A stretch of DNA of 20,275 nucleotides from Paralcaligenes sp039935015. Lineage in GTDB: Bacteria > Pseudomonadota > Gammaproteobacteria > Burkholderiales > Burkholderiaceae_B. This document shows positions 14,589 through 20,275 of the stretch, one piece after another. Position 1 is the first letter of the stretch. Every line of letters begins with the position of its first letter. The notes below the pieces were generated by a model. That model searched no databases and was not told the origin of the DNA. It saw only the letters and a program-made list of their open reading frames with translations. The stretch spans positions 1 to 20,275 of the forward strand of contig JBDTLC010000049.1 in the NCBI GenBank assembly GCA_039935015.1, read 5' to 3'. The position numbers and the translations under genes are program-made.

Positions 14589-15389
14589 TCAGGCCAGGAT
14601 AAAGGGCCTGCCAGTAACTGGCGTGGTGGCCACGCCCATGTCTTGTTCGGCCATGATGCCGGCCTGGTACGCTTTGTGTCCGGCGTCGATGGCGAGCCTG
14701 AAGGCTTCGGCCATCAGGACGGGGTCGTGAGCGTTCGAAACGGCCGAGTTCAGCAATACGGCGTCAAAGCCCATTTCCATGGCTTGCACGGCATCCATAG
14801 GTGACCCGATGCCGGCGTCGACGATGAGTGGCACGTCGGTAATGCGATCGCGTAACGTTCGCAAGGCGTAAGGGTTGACCAGACCTTGGCCCGATCCGAT
14901 AGGGGCTCCCCAGGGCATGAGTATGCGGCAGCCCGCATCGAGCAGGCGGTAGCAGGTGACGAGATCGTCGGTGCAGTATGGGAAAACTTCGAAGCCCAGC
15001 TTGACCAGTTCGGTGGCGGCATGCACCAGTTCGACGGGATCGGGTTGCAGCGTGTAGGTGTCACCTATCACTTCCAGTTTGATCCAGTGTGTATCGAAAA
15101 TTTCGCGTGCCATCTGGGCCAGCGTAATAGCTTCGGCCGCGGTATGGCAGCCCGCTGTATTGGGCAGCAAGTGGGCGCCGCTTTGCTTGATCAGTTCGAA
15201 GTAACCCTGGCCCTGGCTATTTTCGATGGGCTTGCCGCTGCCTTGGGCCAACTGACGTTTCAAACTTACCGTGACGACTTCGGCGCCTGAGGCGGCGATG
15301 GCTTGTTCTAGTACATGCGGTGAAGGATAGCCGGCCGAGCCCAGGAAAAAACGACTGCCAAGCGTTGTGTCAGCAATCTGGAAAGACAT
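14589..15389 (-). CDS. thiG: Thiazole synthase ThiG
   Basis: The 266-residue TIM-barrel enzyme forms the thiazole phosphate of thiamin from 1-deoxy-D-xylulose-5-phosphate, a glycine-derived imine and ThiS thiocarboxylate. Family signatures are LGSRFFLGSAGYPS at the N-terminus, NTAGCHTAAEA (77-87), the Schiff-base lysine K104 in IKLEVIGD, MPWGAPIGSGQGL, and IVDAGIGSPMDA followed by LLNSAVSNAHDP. Length is normal. The start ATG 15389-15387 has a GGAGG six bases upstream that lies inside the last codons of thiS. It is the last gene of the thiO-thiS-thiG unit visible here and faces typA. Confidence 0.97.
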   Translation of the reverse strand: MSFQIADTTLGSRFFLGSAGYPSPHVLEQAIAASGAEVVTVSLKRQLAQGSGKPIENSQGQGYFELIKQSGAHLLPNTAGCHTAAEAITLAQMAREIFDTHWIKLEVIGDTYTLQPDPVELVHAATELVKLGFEVFPYCTDDLVTCYRLLDAGCRILMPWGAPIGSGQGLVNPYALRTLRDRITDVPLIVDAGIGSPMDAVQAMEMGFDAVLLNSAVSNAHDPVLMAEAFRLAIDAGHKAYQAGIMAEQDMGVATTPVTGRPFILA

Positions 15390-15391
15390 GA

Positions 15392-15613
15392 TTAGCCTCC
15401 GGTTATAGGTTCAAATGTGGTGATCGCGTCTTGGTCGAGCAGTACTCGTGTGGCACGGGACTGCCGCGCGATGTGGCTACCATTAACGGCCGTCGCCATA
15501 GGCAGGCTGGACTGCGACGCGGACATGTTCAGCAATTTAAGCAGATCTTCGAGCGTCGAAGCTTTGGCAACGGTGAGTTCTTTGCCGTTGACGGTAATGC
15601 GGATAAGGCTCAC
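15392..15613 (-). CDS. thiS: Sulfur carrier protein ThiS
   Basis: With a GTG start at 15613 the protein has 73 residues, near the usual 65-73. It begins MSLIRITVNGKEL and ends ITGG, the C-terminal Gly-Gly that ThiF adenylates and that carries the thiocarboxylate sulfur for ThiG. The beta-grasp pattern VNGxxL...TLEDLL...TAVNG...L.DQDAITTFEPITGG is clear. I choose GTG because AGAGG lies five bases upstream; an in-frame TTG at 15640 would overlap thiO and add nine residues not typical of the family. thiF is not in the window. Confidence 0.95.
   Translation of the reverse strand: MSLIRITVNGKELTVAKASTLEDLLKLLNMSASQSSLPMATAVNGSHIARQSRATRVLLDQDAITTFEPITGG
15396..15400 (-). promoter_or_regulatory. 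thiG ribosome binding site within the ThiS Gly-Gly codons
   Basis: GGAGG on the minus strand is formed by the GGA-GGC codons of the catalytic ThiS C-terminus, six bases before the thiG ATG. It fixes the thiG start and implies that ribosomes ending thiS occupy the thiG start site. Confidence 0.85.
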
Positions 15614-15629
15614 AGCGGCCTCTATAAAG

Positions 15630-16685
15630 TTAGGGTTCAAAATTCAGCTCGGACAGGGCCTGGTCGATTAATGAAGGAGCTATCAGCCAGCCGTGCCGGA
15701 ATAAGCCATTAATGCGCGTCAGGCCGTCTTCGTGCTCGATGCGCGGCAGGTTGTCGATGAGAGCCGGGCGCAAATTGGTTTCGCTATGCACAATCCGTGC
15801 CTCGGCCAACCCTGGCATGACGCTGTGGGCGGCTGCCAGCAGTTCGACTGTGCTGCGTAAAGACACCGGCGACCTGTCTTCGCTTTCAATTTCCGAAGCA
15901 CCCACGACAATCAGATGATTAGATCGTGGCACCATGTACACCCGATGACGCGGATGCAATAAACGAATGGGTCTGTGTAATTGTACGGCAGGCGCATGCA
16001 ACCAAAAAATTTCGCCGCGTACGCCGCGCACGTTCTGACAAGCGATTGCGCCGGCCGGTCCGGGTGGAGCCTTTTCGCGCTCGCCCAGACCACGCACGTC
16101 AAATACCCAGTCGAACTGTTGATTGCCTTGAACCGTATGCAAAATATGTGCGGATAAAGACGATACTGCACAGCTCCAATGCCAATCAACGCCGTTGGCC
16201 GAGGCGTAGAGCGCCTCCATGGCTTCGACGGTATTCATATGTCCTTCATGCGGCAGCAACCATGCTTGTGCCGGGCCTTGTATATCTGGCTCGAGCTGGG
16301 CAAGCTGCGACAAAGGTAAAGGCTGCGGCCGATGCTTTTCGGGGGCTTTTTCGTTCAAAAGGCTAATCATGCGTTGCGCCGAACCGGCGTCGTGGCGATG
16401 CGCAAGCAAAAGGCTGCCGGCCCGGTCAAACGAGGCATGACGCGATAAGGTGGGGATAAGCTCGGCCCAGAGCTCTATAGAGTGCAAGCCGTGATTAAAA
16501 ACGTTGATGTCGGCTGATTCGAGCTCTGCAGTGGGGCTGAGCATGCCCGCTGCGGTCCAACCAGCGGCACCGCGCGCATCAGGGCCGCTGCCCGGATCGA
16601 ATACGCTGATTTCATGACCTTGCCGAGAAAGTATATAAGCCAGCAGACGGCCCAATAATCCTGCTCCTGCTATCCCTATTTTCAT
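15630..16685 (-). CDS. thiO: FAD-dependent glycine oxidase ThiO
   Basis: The 351-residue protein is a DAO-family flavoenzyme. The FAD dinucleotide motif is at the N-terminus: GAGLLG (7-12) and the acidic residue D30 ending VFDP. Then come GAAGWTAAGMLSP and the C-terminal GLFRHGWLIAPSL, which matches the family pattern where the substrate and flavin sites meet. In thi operons of aerobes this enzyme oxidises glycine to the dehydroglycine imine used by ThiG, replacing ThiH. Its position directly before thiS (the thiO stop lies 17 bases from the thiS GTG) supports ThiO over a general D-amino-acid oxidase. No TPP riboswitch sequence is seen upstream. Confidence 0.92.
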   Translation of the reverse strand: MKIGIAGAGLLGRLLAYILSRQGHEISVFDPGSGPDARGAAGWTAAGMLSPTAELESADINVFNHGLHSIELWAELIPTLSRHASFDRAGSLLLAHRHDAGSAQRMISLLNEKAPEKHRPQPLPLSQLAQLEPDIQGPAQAWLLPHEGHMNTVEAMEALYASANGVDWHWSCAVSSLSAHILHTVQGNQQFDWVFDVRGLGEREKAPPGPAGAIACQNVRGVRGEIFWLHAPAVQLHRPIRLLHPRHRVYMVPRSNHLIVVGASEIESEDRSPVSLRSTVELLAAAHSVMPGLAEARIVHSETNLRPALIDNLPRIEHEDGLTRINGLFRHGWLIAPSLIDQALSELNFEP

Positions 16686-16750
16686 TGGTGAACCATCTTG
16701 CCGCGCCGCGCTTTGCTTTGTATGGAGGTGAAATAAACTGATATTTATAA

Positions 16751-16779
16751 AATTTAGGCCCTAAATCCCCGCAAGTCAA
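16751..16779 (-). promoter_or_regulatory. Candidate thiO promoter
   Basis: On the minus strand TTGACT (16779-16774) and TAAATT (16756-16751) are separated by 17 bases, five and four matches to consensus. The stretch is the most AT-rich of the intergenic region. It leaves a leader of about 60 bases before the thiO ATG, with GGAGGT... readable near 16725 but too far for a ribosome binding site. Confidence 0.45.
16752..16766. promoter_or_regulatory. 15-bp interrupted palindrome, candidate operator between thiO and the IclR gene
   Basis: ATTTAGG-C-CCTAAAT has 7-bp perfect arms around one central base, the size and shape common for IclR-family operators. It overlaps the candidate thiO -10 box and lies 63 bases before the IclR-family start. 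Binding by the adjacent regulator is inference. Confidence 0.45.
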
Positions 16780-16829
16780 TATAAAATACTAAAAAACGAT
16801 ACAATTCATTCCTATTATTGGGATTTAAC

Positions 16830-17636
16830 ATGGACACTGGTATTGCCACCATTATCGCCGAGAATCGGGTTGACGGTAACACGCCCACCATGCGCCTGTT
16901 TGCGCTGCTCGAGGTCATTGCGCAGAAAGACCAGCTGTTTTCCTTGCAAAGCCTGGTTGACGAATTGAACTTGCCCAAACCGACTTTGCATCGCATGTTG
17001 CAGCAGCTTGAAGGGGCCGGCATGATCCAGCGCGATGGGGATGGCCGTCAGTACAGCTCGGGTCTGCGTTTGCGCCGGATGGCGGAGAACCTGCTGCTTA
17101 ATAATACCGTGCACGGCGCCCGCCACACGGTACTGCGTCAATTGGTGGAAGAGGTGGGCGAAAGCTGCAATATTACGACCTGTGCGGGTAGTGAAGTGTT
17201 GTATCTTGATCGTGTTGAAACGATTGCTCCACTGCGATTTTATTTACATCCGGGTTCGCGGGTTCCGGTTCATTGCTCGGCCAGTGGCAAGCTGTTTCTG
17301 ACGCAAATGTCGCAATCGCAGCGCCGCCGGCTTTTGGCGCATGCGCCGCTGGCCAAGTATACCGAGCGAACTTTGACGACCTACGATCAGATCGATAGCG
17401 AGCTTGAGCGCGTGCGACGTGATGGCTATGCCATGGATGATGAAGAATTTCTGCCAGGCTTGCTGTGCGTGGCGGTACTGGTGCCGGCGTCTCGCGGCAA
17501 GTCGAATGTGGCGGTCGCTATTCAGGCGCCCATCATGCGAATGACGGCCGAGAAATCACTGCAAAGCCTGCCGGCCTTGCAGCGTGCCGCCCGTGCTCTG
17601 GCCGCAATTGAAGCGGCCAACGGCAACGGCGCTTAA
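16830..17636 (+). CDS. IclR-family transcriptional regulator
   Basis: With ATG 16830 the protein has 268 residues. Residues 20-80 form the winged helix-turn-helix (TMRLFALLEVIAQKDQLFSLQ, then LVDELNLPKPTLHRMLQQLE as the recognition region). The C-terminal GAF-like effector domain shows SCNITTCAGSEVLYLDRVET, the family segment PVHCSASGKLFLTQM, and LLCVAVLVPA. The TTG at 16818 is less likely because GGGA sits correctly before 16830. It is divergent from thiO and 24 bases before cobS in the same direction, so it could act on its own operon, on thiOSG, or both. The effector is unknown. Confidence 0.93.
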   Translation: MDTGIATIIAENRVDGNTPTMRLFALLEVIAQKDQLFSLQSLVDELNLPKPTLHRMLQQLEGAGMIQRDGDGRQYSSGLRLRRMAENLLLNNTVHGARHTVLRQLVEEVGESCNITTCAGSEVLYLDRVETIAPLRFYLHPGSRVPVHCSASGKLFLTQMSQSQRRRLLAHAPLAKYTERTLTTYDQIDSELERVRRDGYAMDDEEFLPGLLCVAVLVPASRGKSNVAVAIQAPIMRMTAEKSLQSLPALQRAARALAAIEAANGNGA

Positions 17637-17660
17637 CACTGTTTTAATCAGGAATCTGTC

Positions 17661-18638
17661 ATGCCCGAGGTAAGCACGTTGACACCGGCCGTTCATCTTG
17701 TTTCGGCCAAGGCCTTGTTTGGCCTGGATATAGACATCCAAGTTCCGGCCTTTGTCGAGCGCGATGAACATGTGCCCGAAATCGATCCTGTCTATCGTTT
17801 CAATCCTGACGCGACATTGGCGATTTTGGCGGGGTTCTCGCGCAATCGGCGTGTGTTAGTGCAGGGATTGCATGGGACGGGCAAGTCCACACATATCGAG
17901 CAAATAGCAGCGCGCCTGAATTGGCCGTGCGTGCGTATTAACCTTGATGGGCATATCAGCCGTCTGGATCTGGTGGGTAAAGACGCCATTGTGGTGCGCG
18001 ACGGCCTGCAGATTACCGAGTTTCAAGAGGGTATTGTGCCTTGGGCGTTACAGCGGCCAGTGGCGCTGGTTTTCGATGAGTATGACGCTGGGCGACCCGA
18101 TGTCATGTTTGTCATACAGCGAATTCTGGAGCGTGAAGGGCGCTTCACTCTGCTTGACCAAAACCGGGTCATACAGGCGCATCCGTATTTTCGGTTGTTC
18201 GCTACATCCAACACGGTAGGCCTGGGCAATCTGAATGGCATGTACCACGGTGTGCAGGCACTCAATCATGCCCAGATCGACCGCTGGAATATTGTTGCGA
18301 CGCTGAACTACCTCTCGGCGCAGGAAGAAGCTGCGATTGTACTGGCGCGCGTACCGGAATTAGGCACCGAGCCAGGTCGACGCTTGATCGACGCTATGGT
18401 GCAGGTAGCCAGTCTTACCCGTAAAGGCTTCGAGACGGGCGATCTATCTACGTTGATGTCGCCGCGCACTGTCATCACTTGGGCCGAGAACAGTCAAATT
18501 TTTGGCAATGTCGAACTGGCCTTTCGCCTGTCGTTCTTGAATAAATGCGAAGAGATCGAGCGTCCTATCGTTGCCGAGTATTACCAGCGCAGTTTTAACG
18601 ACGAGATTCTTGAATCGCACCTGACGTCGCCGGGTTAA
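17661..18638 (+). CDS. cobS: Cobaltochelatase AAA+ subunit CobS
   Basis: The 325-residue protein is a close match in pattern to CobS, the AAA+ ATPase of the aerobic CobN-CobS-CobT cobaltochelatase that inserts cobalt into hydrogenobyrinic acid a,c-diamide. An N-terminal segment ALFGLDIDIQVPAF precedes the AAA+ module. Walker A GLHGTGKST (69-77), THIEQIAARLNWPCVRINLD, Walker B LVFDEYDAGRPDVMF, sensor-1-like FATSNTVGLGNLNGMYHG and LSTLMSPRTVITWAEN all follow the CobS pattern. Length is normal. A good CAGGA lies seven bases before the ATG. cobT follows after nine bases. No cobN is in the window. Confidence 0.93.
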   Translation: MPEVSTLTPAVHLVSAKALFGLDIDIQVPAFVERDEHVPEIDPVYRFNPDATLAILAGFSRNRRVLVQGLHGTGKSTHIEQIAARLNWPCVRINLDGHISRLDLVGKDAIVVRDGLQITEFQEGIVPWALQRPVALVFDEYDAGRPDVMFVIQRILEREGRFTLLDQNRVIQAHPYFRLFATSNTVGLGNLNGMYHGVQALNHAQIDRWNIVATLNYLSAQEEAAIVLARVPELGTEPGRRLIDAMVQVASLTRKGFETGDLSTLMSPRTVITWAENSQIFGNVELAFRLSFLNKCEEIERPIVAEYYQRSFNDEILESHLTSPG

Positions 18639-18647
18639 GGCTTGGCC

Positions 18648-20275
18648 GTGGGTAATATGCAGCAGCGGTCGCGTCATCAACAGCAACTCGAAGAGCTGTG
18701 TGTAGCGATGTTGCGTGCCGCGACGGGACAGGCGCGATGGCACTTTGAGGGCGGCCGGCTATACGACAATCAGCATCCAGTGCCCGTCTATGCGCCGCAT
18801 CTGCGCATCAATCCGGGTGTTGATGCTTTGCCGGCGTATCGGGCGCTTGCCGATGGCCTGGCATTGCGACTGCGCCTTTCCGATCGCCTGTTGCATCAAA
18901 GCCTGATCCCTGCCGACCCTATTGAACGCTGGGTTTTTGAATGGCTTGAGCAATTGCGCGTGGAGTCGTTGGCTCCTGAGAATTTGCCGGGCGTGCGCGA
19001 TAACCTGGAACGACGCTACCGCGCTTGGTCTGCTGAATTTTTAAGCTCCGGCTCGGCCGAAACAAGCTTGGGCATATTGATATTCGCGGTGTCGCAAATT
19101 GTCTGGAGTCGCCTGACTTCGCTGGAATTACCCGAGCATGTTCAGGACTTGCTCGAGCCTACACGCGCAGCGCTGGCACAGACTTTGGGAAATGCCTTTG
19201 CCGGCATTCGGCGTTACCGTCACGATCAAGCGCAGTTTGCCGTCTACGCCATGGATATAGCGCGAGACATTGCGCAACGCGTGCAAAGTGAGCGTGAAGA
19301 TGATCCGTCGAGTGCGACAGCGCGGCCGGGCTCCTTTGGCCTGTGGCTGGACTTCGACGAGGAAGAAGGCGAGAGTGCTGCGCTTGTCCAGACTGGCGAC
19401 AGCGCAGTCTTTGAGGCGAGCCGGGGCCAATATCGAGTGTTTACGAAGCGCTATGACGAGGAGCTCTATGCGCCTGATCTGGTGCGCCCGGCCTTGTTGC
19501 ATGAGTATCGTCAACGGCTGGATCGGCGTTTGACGCAACAGGCGATTAATGTACAGCGCTTGTCGAACTCGTTGCGCGCGATCCTGGCGCAACCGCAACG
19601 CGATGGCTGGCGGTTTGGCGAGGAAGAGGGCGTGATTGATGGCAGGCGGCTCGCGCAGTTGGTGAGTTCGCCAGCAGAGCGCCGGATATTTCGTCAAGAT
19701 CAGTACCGGCCGGTGACTGATACGACGCTTGGTTTTCTGATTGATTGTTCGGGCTCGATGAAGTCGTATGCGGAACCGCTGGCGGTCATGGTGGATGTAT
19801 TAATGCGCGCGCTTGAGCAGGCGGGTGTGGCCACTGAGATATTGGGCTTTACGACGTCGGCCTGGAATGGAGGACGAGCCCGACAAGATTGGGTAAGGCA
19901 AGGCCGGCCTGCGGCGCCCGGTCGTTTGAACGAGCTGCGCCGCCTGGTTTTTAAGGAGGCAAAAACGCCGTGGCGTCGGGCACGGCATCCGCTGGCGGCT
20001 TTGTTAAAGACGGACTTGTTTCGCGAGGGGATTGATGGCGAGGCGGTTGAATGGGCGTGTCAACGCCTGCTTGGGCGCAACGAGAAGCGGCGGATATTGG
20101 TGGTGATTTCGGACGGCTGCCCGATGGATAGTGCGACGAATCAGGCGAATGACGCTTTTTATTTGGACAACCATTTGAAGGCGGTGATTGGGCGTTATGG
20201 TCAGCAGGGTGTGGATATTATTGGCGTTGGGGTGGGGTTGGATATGAGCCCATATTATTCGCGGTCTGTGGTGGT
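18648..20275 (+). CDS. cobT: Cobaltochelatase VWA subunit CobT (3' truncated by window edge)
   Basis: An open frame runs from GTG 18648 to the right edge (542 full codons) without a stop. I choose GTG because TAAGG lies seven bases upstream, overlapping the cobS stop; ATG 18657 is the alternative. The N-terminal part has CobT features (QQRSRHQQQLEELCVAMLRA, then GILIFAVSQIVW). A short acidic stretch FDEEEGE occurs near 230-240, and YRVFTKRYDEELYAPDL follows. The VWA domain has the MIDAS motif LIDCSGSM (D366, S368, S370), EILGFTTSAWNGG, PGRLNELRRLVFKEAKTPWRRAR and ILVVISDGCPMD. CobT forms a ring complex with CobS that remodels CobN. Only the last part of the VWA domain is missing. Confidence 0.92.
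   Translation, partial: MGNMQQRSRHQQQLEELCVAMLRAATGQARWHFEGGRLYDNQHPVPVYAPHLRINPGVDALPAYRALADGLALRLRLSDRLLHQSLIPADPIERWVFEWLEQLRVESLAPENLPGVRDNLERRYRAWSAEFLSSGSAETSLGILIFAVSQIVWSRLTSLELPEHVQDLLEPTRAALAQTLGNAFAGIRRYRHDQAQFAVYAMDIARDIAQRVQSEREDDPSSATARPGSFGLWLDFDEEEGESAALVQTGDSAVFEASRGQYRVFTKRYDEELYAPDLVRPALLHEYRQRLDRRLTQQAINVQRLSNSLRAILAQPQRDGWRFGEEEGVIDGRRLAQLVSSPAERRIFRQDQYRPVTDTTLGFLIDCSGSMKSYAEPLAVMVDVLMRALEQAGVATEILGFTTSAWNGGRARQDWVRQGRPAAPGRLNELRRLVFKEAKTPWRRARHPLAALLKTDLFREGIDGEAVEWACQRLLGRNEKRRILVVISDGCPMDSATNQANDAFYLDNHLKAVIGRYGQQGVDIIGVGVGLDMSPYYSRSVV

Noticed and set aside
16686..16829. TPP riboswitch before thiO
   Set aside because: I looked for the conserved CTGAGA-type and partner segments on the minus strand and found none; the region is too AT-rich and short.
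16818..16829. TTG at 16818 as start of the IclR-family gene
   Set aside because: ATG 16830 has a better placed GGGA and matches normal family N-termini; the four extra codons add nothing conserved.

Overview
The window looks like chromosomal DNA of a betaproteobacterium of the order Burkholderiales, most likely close to the Alcaligenaceae (Bordetella, Achromobacter, Pusillimonas type). This rests on the gene order scpB-rluB-rimP-nusA-infB-rbfA-truB-typA, on the character of the proteins (IF2 of 989 residues with a long Ala/Pro-rich linker, RluB with basic tails) and on the moderately high GC coding DNA. No phage, insertion sequence, CRISPR array or defence locus is visible.

Layout. Positions 1-350 hold the 3' end of a medium-chain dehydrogenase gene. 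Next come a divergent pair: a FemAB/GNAT-like gene (505-1641, minus) and a CobW-family GTPase gene (1673-2692, plus). A gene-poor stretch of about 530 bases follows, then an initiator tRNA gene on the minus strand with its own promoter and terminator. From 3416 to 14108 runs the conserved genetic-information block: ScpB (chromosome segregation), RluB (23S rRNA pseudouridine), then RimP, NusA, IF2, RbfA, TruB and TypA. Four junctions in this block are ATGA stop/start overlaps. The rimP operon has an extended -10 promoter and a structured, U-tract-containing leader. An intrinsic terminator sits over the rbfA stop codon, so truB-typA may be partly uncoupled from the genes before it.

Between typA and the convergent thiG lie about 480 non-coding bases. 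They hold the typA terminator, two copies of a short hairpin repeat (a third copy lies between rluB and rimP), and between those two copies a nested inverted repeat of about 220 bp. This is the least explained structure in the window.

The last third holds a thiamin thiazole cluster on the minus strand (thiO, thiS, thiG; no TPP riboswitch motif seen, no thiE or thiF here). Divergent from it is an IclR-family regulator gene followed closely by cobS and a 3'-truncated cobT, encoding the AAA+ and VWA subunits of aerobic cobaltochelatase. The intergenic region between thiO and the IclR gene has a 15-bp interrupted palindrome over a candidate thiO promoter. No cobN is in the window, so real cobalt chelation cannot be confirmed here.

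Most of the window is ordinary core genome. The points worth a second look are the nested inverted repeat, the covarying hairpin family, the rimP leader and the IclR-cobS-cobT unit.
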